Shown here in pieces: positions 9,953 to 20,242 of a stretch of DNA of 64,000 bases. A model generated the notes under the pieces. That model was given only the letters and a program-made list of their open reading frames with translations, had not been told where the DNA came from and searched no databases. Origin of the DNA: Macrostomum hystrix (taxonomy: Eukaryota > Platyhelminthes > Macrostomidae); NCBI GenBank assembly GCA_950097015.1, contig CATNEN010000038.1, positions 34,434,501 to 34,498,500 of the forward strand. Direction: 5' to 3'. The position numbers were made by a program, and so were the translations under genes. The number at the start of each line of letters is the position of its first letter. Position 1 is the stretch's first letter.

Positions 9953-12900
9953 TCAAGCGATTCCAGTTCGACAGCGAGACAGTCGATAAGCCAGCAAGCA
10001 GGCAGACAGAACGGCAACACCGGCTGTAAGGAGCAACAGACTGCTGGCTCCATGGCCTCCAGAGGTCCTAGTAACAGAGATCTCAGCAGACTCCGCCAGT
10101 TCCAGACTGTTAGATAAACCATCGATTGGCTCCGCCATCATGTGATGCTTGCCAGTGTCTGTGACTCGAACCCGGACCCACTGGCCTAGCCAGTGCCGGC
10201 TCATTGGCAGCAGAATCTGTTCGTAGCGCTTGTTGTGGCCCACCCAGTGCTGCTTGTCGTGCGACACGTCTGTCACCAGGATGTCCTGCAGGCCGATAAT
10301 TGCAGCGATATCAGTCAGGATTGTTTGGGAGTTATTTTTCCATTCCCCTTCCCTCTGATGTATTTTCCCCTTCCCTCTGATGTATTTTCCCCTTCCCTCT
10401 GATGTATTTCCCCTTCCCTCTGATGTATTTTCCCCTTCCCTCTGATGTATTTTCCCCTTCCCTCTGATGTCTCTTCCCCATCCTTCTGATGTCTCTTCTT
10501 TATCCATCTGATGTCTCTTCCCCTTCCATCTGATGTCTCTTCCCCATCCTTCTGATGTCTCTTCCCCATCCCTCTGATGTATTTTCCCCTTCCCTCTGAT
10601 GTATTTTCCCCTTCCCTCTGATGTATTTTCCCCTTCCCTCTGATGTATTTTCCCCTTCCCTCTGATGTATTTTCCCCTTCCCTCTGATGTATTTTCCCCT
10701 TCCCTCTGATGTATTTTCCCCTTCCCTCTGATGTATTTTCCCCTTCCCTCTGATGTATTTTCCCCTTCCCTCTGATGTCTCTTCCCCATCCATCTGATGT
10801 CTCTTCTTTATCCATCTGATGTCTCTTCCCCTTCCATCTGATGTCTCTTCCCCATCCCTCTGATGTATTTTCCCCTTCCCTCTGATGTCTCTTCCCCATC
10901 CCTCTGATGTATTTTCCCCTTCCCTCTGATGTCTCTTCCCCATCCCTCTGATGTATTTTCCCCTTCCCTCTGATGTATTTTCCCCTTCCCTCTGATGTCT
11001 CTTCCCCATCCATCTGATGTCTCTTCTTTATCCATCTGATGTCTCTTCCCCTTCCATCTGATGTCTCTTCCCCATCCTTCTGATGTCTCTTCATTATCCA
11101 TCTGATGTCTCTTCATTATCTATCTGATGTCTCTTCATTATCTATCTGATGTCTTTTCCTTATCTATCTGATGTCTCTTCATTATCTATCTGATGTCTCT
11201 TCATTATCTATCGGATGTCTCTTCATTATCCATCTGATGTCTCTTCATTATCTATCTGATGTCTCTTCATTATCTATCGGATGTCTCTTCATTATCTATC
11301 TGATGTCTCCTCATTATCTATCTGATGTCTCTTCATTATCTATCTGACGCATTTTCCCCATCTATCTGACGCCTCTTCCCCATCCATCGGATGTCTCTTC
11401 CCTATCTCTCTGATGTCTCTTCCTACCTATGCGTTCTCTCGACATAAATGTTGCATTACAAACTTCATATACTATAGTGGCTACTTATAGTATGCTGACT
11501 CAGACAAGTCAAGTTAAAAAGAAAGTTTATAACTCAATACAAACCAAATAAAACAGTAATAAAACAGCAAATCAAGCATAAGCAGCGTGACAAGTGTCTA
11601 GGTCTTACCTGAACACTGCCCAGTTGGTCATCATAGCTATTATAGGATCTGAACAGCTGATTAAGCCGTCGGGTTCGGTCTTTGACTTCAGCCGGCGTGG
11701 CCTCTCGATGCATACGAGCGGCGGGAGTGCCCGGTCGCGGAAAGAATTGGTTGATGAATAGCACCGGAAATTTGTACCTGTGTAACGGTTATTTTATCGC
11801 TCTTAAAATTAACCAGCCCTGAAGAATCTATAGCCAGCCCTGAAGAATCTATAACCAGCCCTGAAGAATCTATAGCCAGCCCTGAAGAATCTATAGCCAG
11901 CCCTGAAGAATCTATAACCAGCCCTGAAAAACTCACTTTTCAACCAATCGACACGTGGCCTCGAAATCGTCCTCCGTCTCCGTCGGGAAGCCGGCGATAA
12001 CATCGGTTGCTATGGTAACACCACCGGGTACATTGCCGCGCAGATAGTCGACAACCGTGCAAAACTCTTCGACGGTGTATTCGCGCCGCATCTCGCCGAG
12101 CACAGCGTCAGAACCGGATTGAACCGGTACGTGCAGGAAGGCGTACACTCTGGGATGGGCAAGCAGTCGCGCTATGGCCGGCAGGTGGCGCAGTATGTAC
12201 GGCGGGTTAGTCATGCCCAGGCGGAGCATGCCGCGACGCGGAATCACTTCAACAATGGAGTCCAACAGGCTGGGCAAATCGACGCCTAGATCGATGCCGT
12301 ACGCACCGGTGTCTTCGCTAGTTAGCCAGATCTCCCTGAGATTGTCATCCTCGCCGAATGCGCGCTGGATCCTGTTGACAATCTGATCAGGCTGATAGCT
12401 GGCTAGATGACCGCGGGCGTGCTTGGTCTTGCAATATGAGCAGCTATTTAGACAGCCGGAGTTGATGGGAACAATTTCAACTAGGGGATTGCGACGAATC
12501 TTGGGCATATCCAACGGCGGACCTGTTTTAGATGTGGAATTATTTCTGGGGTTAATTGAACTCGGTGAAAGTCTCAATTCACAAAGAATAAAGTTAGCTC
12601 CATGGACCACTTGAAGAAGGACTGGACATTTGTTTCTTGGAAAACCTATTAAGGGCAGATTTTCACGGAAAATGCACTAGCGAGATAGGAAGTTTTCACG
12701 TTTTTAACATTAAAATGTTGATAAATTTACAAACTTGTATATTGTATGCAGATACAATGCTGTTCTTTTAATATACCCTGAAAAAATTGTTGCTTCAACA
12801 AATTTTAGAAAGCTCTATTCATAAATAATTAATTTATCCTAGTTTTATTTTCGTTAACTTATCATGAATGAAAAAATTCTACATAATTCTCGTTATACAC

Positions 12901-14310
12901 TTTTACTTGATTAGAAAGTGACTGTAAAATTGAGTTAGTCACGAGACAGCAATTGACTGGCTATTGTGCCTCATAATAAATAATGAAGCCTTTGCGGCCT
13001 TTCCAGACATTCAAACTTTATCAGCATGTCACCCGAATGTGCTTGCATCATCTCCGACGCTGACGGCGTCGGGGTGGTGACTGATTGGTTGAGAGACTAG
13101 AGGAGCATGTATAGTAGTTGAGTGTTGCCCAATGTCGAGGCTTGATCAGCGAAAGTAGAGAAATTCGCTTTAGGTACTCCATAGTCGGCTGGTGCCACTT
13201 GTTGAAGGTCCAGCAGCTCCGTCTAGATAAAGGTCGGTGACCGCCGAAGTCGGAGATGATGCAGGCACATTCGGGTGACATGCTGATAAAGTTTGAAGGT
13301 CTGGAAAGGCCGCAGAGAGGCGCAGTGCAAATTCGTGTATAGGGGTGTATGAAATACACTAGCTCTTATGGGAAAAATCGGACCTTCGGCCAGAAACATT
13401 GAATATCTCGACGGTCTGAAGAGCTGGCGACTTGTTTCTTGTTTCAGAAGATGCGCAACAAAAATTTGGCCCGTGTTTTTGAGTTTCGTGTGCTTGCATT
13501 GTTCCGTTCGGGTGCAGCAAAAAATTGTCAAAATTCCCCCCTCTTGGTATAAAAACGGGCGGCAAAATGGCTTGGTAGTCCTACTGTTAACTCATGACCA
13601 TTGCCTAGGGAAGAAAATTTTAATTTTGGAAAAGCGAGATATGCAATACACTTACCTGGCAATCGGCGGCCCCTGTTGCCAGTGTCCTTATCCTTGCCCA
13701 ACAATCGGACAGAATTGCCTTTGAGCGTCTCTTCAACCACTTCAACAACGCGCCCAACCTGCCCGACGCCAAGCAAGCTGACGCCGCGCAGAAAGGCCGC
13801 GTCCGGCTGGCCCTGCGGCACGCAGCCGGCGACTACAACAAATTTCCCAGCTTTTCGCGCCAATTCAATTTCATTGCGAGCGTGATGCTCGGCCGGAGTC
13901 TTGACTGTGCAGGAGTTGAGTAGCCAGAGGTCGGCCTTGTCTGGCTGGTCGATGGTTACTGAGTAACCATAGGCGGACAGTAGGCCGGCCATGTACTCGC
14001 CATCCGAGGTGTTGTGAGCGCAGCCCCAGGTGCGAATGTAAACACACTCAGTGCCGGGAACTCGACTGTTATCAATGATACCATTGTTATTCAAAGCGAC
14101 TAAGTCACTTTCAGGCCGATATTCGTCTGGGTCTAATGGATCTGGATGCTGCTGCTGTTGTTGTTTGTGATGTAATCGTCTCTGACGAGCGACAACTATG
14201 TCGGGCCGCCGCTGCTGCCGACGAATTAGAAAATTATCAGATTCATTGTCTCCCGTCTCTGCCGATGGCGGCTGAATGGCTACTAACAGATCCTCAATGT
14301 CTGCCTCCAT
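9953..14310 (-). CDS. CDKAL1: CDKAL1, tRNA-A37 methylthiotransferase
   Basis: Radical-SAM enzyme that converts t6A37 to ms2t6A37 in tRNA-Lys(UUU), aiding Lys decoding; vertebrate CDKAL1 is ER-anchored by a C-terminal helix. Exons 14310-13656, 12522-11937, 11777-11609 and 10285-9953 join perfectly (phases 1, 2, 0) into 580 aa, almost exactly the vertebrate length (~579). The N-terminal MTTase domain has the three cluster cysteines: C97 (RTWGCAHN), C134 (LLNSCTVK) and C163 (AGCVPQ). The radical-SAM CX3CX2C motif is C242-C246-C249 (GCLNSCSYC). Exon 3 carries [12 protein letters not shown], and exon 4 holds the TRAM domain and a hydrophobic anchor near residues 550-573. The first ATG (14310) is chosen; the longer reading begins with TTG. 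A Gln-rich run sits near residues 49-54. Introns 2 and 3 are largely minisatellite DNA; intron 1 holds an interspersed repeat. No disruption seen, so the gene is probably functional. Confidence 0.97.
10344..11430. repeat. 22-bp minisatellite in CDKAL1 intron 3
   Basis: About 49 copies of 22-bp units, TCTGATGTATTTTCCCCTTC-type and TCTGATGTCTCTTCCCCATC-type, with a CATTATC variant block on the right (11080-11340). Variant order repeats in blocks, showing block-wise duplication. On the CDKAL1 sense strand the array is purine-rich and ends 58 bp before the intron 3 acceptor at 10286. Confidence 0.95.
11811..11930. repeat. 20-bp minisatellite filling CDKAL1 intron 2
   Basis: Six copies of a 20-bp unit of the type CCAGCCCTGAAGAATCTATA. 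The whole intron is 159 bp (11778-11936), so the array takes up about three quarters of it and begins within 10 bp of the 5' splice site (GTGAGT, 11936-11931 minus). Confidence 0.9.
12997..13312. repeat. Inverted repeat, ~65-bp arms, in CDKAL1 intron 1
   Basis: The segment 12997-13062 is the near-exact reverse complement of 13248-13312, with a ~185-bp spacer. The right arm is part of the interspersed repeat at 13188-13575, so the left arm is an inverted partial copy of it. A transcript through this region could form a long hairpin. Confidence 0.8.
13188..13575 (+). repeat. Unclassified interspersed repeat, copy 1
   Basis: About 390 bp that recurs, diverged and in opposite orientation, at 55125-55522. 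Shared landmarks are CAGCTCCGTCTAG, AATTCGTGTATAGGGGTGTA, GAATATCTCGACG, TTTCGTGTGCTTGC and a TTGGTATAAA near the end. It has no long ORF and no tRNA-like head. It could be a solo LTR, a MITE or a SINE of another class. It lies in CDKAL1 intron 1. Confidence 0.75.
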
Positions 14311-17256
14311 TGGGTTGGACTGCAATCAGGGCACAATGTAAGATTGCAAATGTACATCCGGTCAGTAAAAAGAGAGACCTACTTTATTGCAAAATTTGTG
14401 GTTTCAAGTCTAGAACCTGAACTTGCCTGCCCACCCCTGCAATTCTAAACTGCTTTCAGCTATTGCATTAGTGGTAAATGTGAATACATGGTGCAGGTAT
14501 GGTTTCAATTACTTGATTCTGCTTGCATAGCAATTAATTGTGTATATTTAATTATTTATTAAACAGAGTTAAACCAATTTAGTATTAATGAACTTTAGAC
14601 AGTCTAGTGACTAAATGATGCCTAGTGGCTACAAGCTGTATAGTGTGTGCAACAGCCAACAAGCAGCTATGGAAAAGAGAGGCATTGTTGTAATTTTTAT
14701 AATGACTGAGGTGTTATTACAAGCAAACACTTGTAAACACATGATTGTTTGTTAGTTTGGGGAGATTGGGGAGAATCTGAGGAGAGAAGGCTTGGGGGCT
14801 TGTAGTTTAATTTATAGTCTTGAGGACTAACCTCAAAGGCACAGTACTGAGTGTGTTCACTACATGGCAATAAGAAATCAGGGCAGATGTACACTGTGAA
14901 AGTGTATAACTATATGTAGGGGCCTAGTATCTGTGTGTGCTAAGGAATGGGCAAAATTGACAGAGTTGCCTCCTTGATGGGTTTACTGTTACCAAAGATA
15001 AGGGTCTTTGTAACATTCAAATATGCTTAAACAAATTTAAGGCTGACAATTGGCCATGTGCATCTGAATGCAACAATGATCTGCATAGTTAAGTTCTATT
15101 GTATTTTTTGAGCTGAGTCCTACTGCCCAAAGCTGCTGCACAGGAGGCATTGCTGCACACATAGCCCCAGCCCATACCCCCGAGGTCAGGCGCGAACCCA
15201 GAGGTTTATTGAGTGTCTATTAGAAGATGCCAGGGCGCCTGATCAGGCTAATGGCACTGCCTTCATCAGAGACTATGTGGCCAGGCATGTTTTTTGACAA
15301 TGCCCCCCTCTTTAGGCCACTTGTGGTCATTGGACATTGTATTTATTGTATTATTGTTTTGTATTGTATTGACCAACTAAATGCATAGAACATTTTTCAG
15401 AGTTTTGTACTGCTAACAATTGCACAGCTGAAAGTGTTGCTACAACTTATTTGGTTTAAAAAAATCTTAGTCATATAGATATAGCCATCTTACTATAGGG
15501 AAAAGGTATAGCACAAGGCCAGACCCAGACCTAGGTTTTTACACCATAAAGTGTGCAATTTCATAAATTATGTCAAAGTTTTGTGAGTAATTCTGAAAGT
15601 GACTATGTGACTTGAAGTTTTAGACAAAAATTGTTGCTGAGTCATTGAAAATCTTACATAACACAATAGCCAAAATTTAGTCTATAATTAAAATAATCAT
15701 GCATAGGCCCAGGAATCATGTATAACCAAACCCAGTGCAAATGCCAAACTTACAATAATTTTCAGTTGTAATATGCTCAATCTCTAGGAAGTCTAGGGCA
15801 CAGTAAGTTAAATTATATACTGCAGTGCAAACTGCCTAAGAATGAAAAATCCAGCGAGGGAAGAAGTATGGGCCTATACATATGTGAGTGCACACATAAT
15901 TTTCAATGCAACATAATATTATAAATATTTGACTTTGAGTGTGCCTCAGGAGGGAGAACAATAGCTGGCAGTCCTCTAGTTTAGCCCATTTAATTATTTA
16001 CAAAAGATTACAACTTTCGTAGCTACCACAAGTAACTACTTTATAAAAATATGATTCTCATTCTTGCCATGTTACATTTTGGAAACACTATTTTCTGGCA
16101 GTGGTGCAACTAGGGGGGCAGGGGTGGCAGCCGCCCACCCCTTTAGCCCGCAGGGCAATATACGCAAAGGGCAAGCCAAGATGCTTCTTAATTATCTTCT
16201 TAATCGACCAGCGTTTTCTACGAATACAATACGAGTTCATACAAACAGCTAAATGTTATAACAATATTTAGTGTTTTTTAATATGTTAAAAATAAACTAT
16301 AAATTGTCAAGCTTACAAATATCCTGTTTTTATCAGTTGATTCGTTGAGAACGACCAGAACGAGGAAGAGTTTTTATATTTAGAGCTTTATATTTTTATA
16401 TATAAAAATTTGTCAACAAAATACTCTGTTCACTAACAGGTCCGAAGGCCTACATAATGCAGCCAGCTAGTGCAGTACCTTTTTCATATTTTTTGAAAAG
16501 TAAAAAAAATTATATTACGAAAAATTCGACCCCGATTCATATTTTGAGAATGAGTTTGATTCGAAAAAGAACTGCCATGTTGAGGAGTTGTTTAGTAGTA
16601 TTTTTAAGTCATTCGGCTAATAATTTACTGTACCTTTGAGGTGCTCTATTATAAAAAAATTTACTTGACCATGCCGTGCAGGAGATAATCACATTCAGCA
16701 ACAATTTAGGAATAGCGGCTTTTCCTAGGAGTCAGTGGTGCAGAGCGCGGTTACTATAATTGCATGCCTCGAAATTCTGTATTTAGAGAAAACATCGCTC
16801 TTGTATATTCTTCTTTTGCATGTTGCAGTAAAGCTAAAAAACGTTGCACAAAAAGATCGCTTCTTATTTATTGTAAAATTTCTGTGTAACGAAAACAATT
16901 AAAAATTCTTGCTTGAATAAACTCTGCGTACAGTTCCGTTTATCGGCCGTGGGAGCGGGAAATGAATTATTTATTTTCCGTGGCAAATAAATGAAATGCT
17001 TTAAGACATATACTCGTTGGCGGGCAAATGGGAATAAATTATTTCATTTAAAAAAGGTTAATTAGTACTCCAGAACTTCGTTGATTGCTTGTACTTTTGA
17101 AAGTCTCTTTTTGCGGAAGGCAAATCTATTGATTTACAACGAAAAATTCTATGGTAAATTATATACAGATCACCGAAACATACTCGGTTGACACATTCTA
17201 GAGCTGCCTAAGAATCACGGCTAGCAATCGGTAAATTACAAACTCAAGGCTCAGCA
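14311..17256. other. Intergenic region between CDKAL1 and the 17257 gene
   Basis: Divergent starts (CDKAL1 minus, 17257 plus) flank this AT-rich 2.9 kb. A decayed SINE family B body is visible at about 14758-14995 (plus), with the GGCTTGGGGGCTTGTAG, AGGGCAGATGTACAC and TTGCCTCC landmarks. No other gene, RNA or element could be supported. Confidence 0.5.
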
Positions 17257-17742
17257 ATGCAGAAGTTATTCTCTACCCTCCTGGGTCCTTGTCAGGCGCC
17301 AATCGGATCGATGCAATTTAGCAACAACTATTTCGCTGCCAAGGATCACCTGAAAGCGATTCCAGCGCCGATCGACCCTCAGGACTTGGAACTGCATTTG
17401 TCATTCGACCTCGCAAATCGTCAATTGCGGCCTCTGAATGTTGTCGGGCTTGAAGAAACGGACCAGACCACAATTATCATCTACCAAATGCCACAGGGGA
17501 AGAATAGCAGCGGCGAGGCGCCGGTGAAACTTTTCGAAGCTCCAGCTCACAATCCGCAGGAGACGATGCCGTACGAAGTTGGCAGCGAATACCTTCTGTG
17601 CCTGAAGCATCCGAGCAGCAGAAAGCCAATTGCGCTTCAGTCCTTTGTGCCGATGAAAGAGAATGTTAACACCACTGAGCTGGCATTGATGCCATACTGG
17701 TCCATGAAATGGCTCGAGCGAAGTTCGGCCAACCGAATTTAA
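17257..17742 (+). CDS. Hypothetical single-exon protein, 161 aa
   Basis: An intact ORF from ATG at 17257 with exon-like GC content, followed 60 bp after the stop by AATAAA (17805-17810), so it looks like a real single-exon gene or last exon. I do not recognise the family. Visible features are a short hydrophobic start (QKLFSTLLG) too weak for a clear signal peptide, no transmembrane helix, few cysteines, and a C-terminal half with alternating hydrophobic residues (YEVGSEYLLCLKHP, then ALMPYWSMKWLE) suggesting a beta-rich fold. It could be a lineage-specific gene or a distant member of a secreted or beta-sandwich family; I would not assign one. Confidence 0.6.
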   Translation: MQKLFSTLLGPCQAPIGSMQFSNNYFAAKDHLKAIPAPIDPQDLELHLSFDLANRQLRPLNVVGLEETDQTTIIIYQMPQGKNSSGEAPVKLFEAPAHNPQETMPYEVGSEYLLCLKHPSSRKPIALQSFVPMKENVNTTELALMPYWSMKWLERSSANRI

Positions 17743-17804
17743 ACAAATCACACGCTTGAATTAAATTCAGTGACTTCACAAGCTAGTTTTCCTTTTAAAC
17801 AAAA

Positions 17805-17810
17805 AATAAA
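17805..17810 (+). terminator. Polyadenylation signal of the 17257 gene
   Basis: AATAAA in an A-rich run about 60 bp after the stop codon. Confidence 0.55.
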
Positions 17811-17880
17811 AACACTAAATTTGATTTTAAAATGTAGCTTTCCTCTTCTTCTTGTTAAATAGTTTTATATTCTGTGAATC

Positions 17881-18243
17881 AAGATTCTGTGAATCAAGAC
17901 CAGATTCTGTGAATCAAGATTCTGTGAATCAAGATTCTGTGAATCAAGATTCTGTGAATCAAGATTCTGTGAATCAAGATTCTGTGAATCAAGATTCTGT
18001 GAATCAAGATTCTGTGAATCAAGATTCTGTGAATCAAGATTCTGTGAATCAAGATTCTGTGAATCAAGATTCTGTGAATCAAGATTCTGTGAATCAAGAT
18101 TCTGTGAATCAAGATTCTGTGAATCAAGATTCTGTGAATCAAGATTCTGTGAATCAAGATTCTGTGAATCAAGATTCTGTGAATCAAGATTCTGTGAATC
18201 AAGATTCTGTGAATCAAGATTCTGTGAATCAAGATTCTGTGAG
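17881..18243. repeat. 15-bp minisatellite built on a TTCNNNGAA palindrome
   Basis: About 23 nearly perfect copies of GATTCTGTGAATCAA. Each unit contains the palindrome GATTC-TGT-GAATC. Copies are essentially identical, so the array is young or homogenised. It ends about 160 bp upstream of the ATG of the 18406 gene. Both strands are open in one frame purely because the period is 15. Confidence 0.95.
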
Positions 18244-18405
18244 ATAGATCAAGCTGCCTACAGGCAAGTTCAGTGTGTGCTGTGTCTGCTCTCAAGTGTC
18301 TATGGCCTCATGTCACCTAATTGATGACCTAGCGATGCGTTTGCACAATTAAGTGTGATAAGTTGCGCAAATTCTACTTTAAGACTCGAACTTCAGCGTG
18401 CCATC

Positions 18406-18870
18406 ATGATTAGCACAGACGCTGAAATGGTGGAGGAGGTGGTTGACCGCTACTTTGTGGAGGACAACATTGAGGCCAGATCCAAGTTGAATAATACTGA
18501 GAAATATCTGCTTATGCGCGAGTGCTGCTGGGACACAATCGATGCGTACGAGTTCTGCGGCATGCTAATAGCCGACCTCTGGCTGGATCGAGAATTCGAC
18601 ACCGTCTTCGATCTGCTAGATAAGTTCTGCTTGAAGATTCGCCACTTCAATTACGAAGTCGACCCGCATCATTGCAAGCTGTTCTTTTGTGAGCGCTGCC
18701 TCCCAAATCACAGCCTGGTACTCAAGGAGCTTAGCAATGGAGCGCGAATCTACATCGTCGACTTCATCCTGGGTCGAAGCTTCGTGCTGAAAATCGACCC
18801 CAGGGCTATTCAACCAGAGCTCAAGCGATGCAGCCTTGGCAACGTCCAACTGGCTGAGTTCTATAACTAG
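18406..18870 (+). CDS. Hypothetical single-exon protein, 154 aa
   Basis: ORF from ATG at 18406 (the longer reading begins with GTG) to TAG at 18870, with GC-rich, codon-like composition. No family recognised. It is acidic in the N-terminal third (AEMVEEVVDRYFVED), has a predicted helical middle, and has a cysteine cluster CKLFFCERC around residues 90-98 that could bind metal but has no matching second pair. The C-terminal part, with ARIYIVDFILGRSFVLKIDP, looks beta-stranded. No signal peptide or membrane helix. It lies 0.66 kb downstream of the other orphan gene on the same strand; they share no obvious similarity. It could be a lineage-specific gene or a retrocopy that lost its introns. Confidence 0.55.
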   Translation: MISTDAEMVEEVVDRYFVEDNIEARSKLNNTEKYLLMRECCWDTIDAYEFCGMLIADLWLDREFDTVFDLLDKFCLKIRHFNYEVDPHHCKLFFCERCLPNHSLVLKELSNGARIYIVDFILGRSFVLKIDPRAIQPELKRCSLGNVQLAEFYN

Positions 18871-19175
18871 TACCCGCGACTGATACTTGTATACTACTAA
18901 AAAGTAGCATCTAATACACCAGCCCAAATTTTATAAGCTGAATGTTCTTTGACTTAAGGCCTGAAAGCATGGAAAATTCCACTATAAACTAACAATTTCA
19001 ATATACGCGCTAGACCAGAAAGCGAATTATTCGATTAACTAACTGTTAAAATGTACAGTAATTCCACAGTAGCTCGAGAAACTCAACTAACTTATCTCGG
19101 AATTTATCAAATAAAATATTAATGAGCCTGCTGATTTGACAAAAAACAATAACAATAATAATGGTAATAATATGA

Positions 19176-19412
19176 ATTGATTGCACCTGTCCCAATCGAG
19201 CCAGATGTGCAGCCGACAGCACAGCCGCAGCTAATGCGCGGCACATCTAAAGGCCGCGTACGGCTGTTCAGTCCATGGACTGGGGGGACGCCAAACCCAC
19301 CTTCAATTATCCCAGCTGATGCTGGTACCCATTTAACATCTGGAGGAAATCTTTCTTGCTAAAGGACACAAATTGTTCAATTGGAGTCGGGAATCAAACC
19401 CCCGACCTTCAA
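19176..19412 (-). mobile_element. SINE family A, near full-length
   Basis: Reverse-strand copy of the 20449-20725 element. It contains the CAGTCCATGGACTG core, the GCGGCTGTGCTGTCGGCTGC block and, at its right end, the B-box region of the head (reverse of TTGATTCCCGACT). Confidence 0.85.
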
Positions 19413-19479
19413 TACTTCTATACTTTATACTTTTATATTTTTTTACTTTTTTTACTTGTAGTAAAAGTACTGCGAGTAA

Positions 19480-19712
19480 TAATAACACTCACATAGGTGT
19501 GTAAATCTGCCCTGACTTTCTCATCGTCAGGCAGTGTACACTCTCACTGTACCTTGGCCCTCAAAGGCGTAAATTGCACGACAAGCCCCACAAAAGCCTT
19601 CTCTCGGCTGCGGCTGCGCCCAAAATAAATGTGGCCTCGACAGCGGAATCGAGCTCAGTGACCTCGGTGCAATAGGCAAGAGCATCAAGCATTCTGCCAC
19701 CGACCCCAGGAC
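19480..19712 (-). mobile_element. SINE family B copy
   Basis: Reverse-strand match to the 34228-34587 element: TGCCCTGACTTTCTCATCGT, then CGTAAATTGCACGACAAGCC, and the head with A box (GGCAGAAT) and B box (GAGCTCGATTCC). The distal end is missing. Confidence 0.85.
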
Positions 19713-20042
19713 CTCCTTGTCCTGACCTGACTATGAAAGACCTCCTTATCGTGTTAAACTACTCATAGTAGTGTAAAGCAGACAGTTTCGAAAATAAAAT
19801 ATTTTCTAATTATAAGTCAAACCGAAAAATTTCCGTTATATCTTATGGTCAACTCAGTGGCTACTTAAAATTTTAAAGTGGTTTTTTACTGTGTTTTACT
19901 CCTAAAAATTATTAACAAAAACAAATGAAAAACTTAAACATTTTAAATCTTGATTAGTGAATAAAAATTATATCTAGTGTGAAATAACAGTTTTATCATG
20001 TCAAGGTTACGCACAGTCCATAGAAGTAAGCCAGCTTTTCTC

Positions 20043-20113
20043 ATTGGCTACGCTGTCCAGACCAATCAGAATTGGCGTAAGTAATTCTGGCTTTAGAAGT
20101 CGTTCTTATAAAG
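20043..20113 (+). promoter_or_regulatory. Core promoter of the EGF/LamG gene
   Basis: Inverted CCAAT (ATTGG, 20043-20047), CCAAT (20062-20066) and a TATA box TATAAAG at 20107-20113. The first ATG is at 20243, so initiation about 25-30 bp after the TATA would leave a ~105-nt 5' UTR. This is the clearest classical promoter in the window. Confidence 0.65.
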
Positions 20114-20242
20114 GAAAATTTCACGGCTGTGATTGCGCTATTTATGACTCCTTAAATATTGAATTACCAGAACATTGACAGTGAAACGCTGCATTAGAAA
20201 ATTCTTGAAAATACTAAATATTGAATAAGTAGCAAACAAAAC

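Noticed and set aside
10315-11116. Arg/Gly/Glu-rich repeat ORFs on the minus strand
   Set aside because: CDKAL1 intron 3 minisatellite; the ORF joins the true last exon only because that exon's frame happens to be open upstream of its acceptor.
17876-18245. CRISPR-like regular array
   Set aside because: Contiguous 15-bp units without unique spacers, in a eukaryotic nuclear context; the same applies to all other arrays here.
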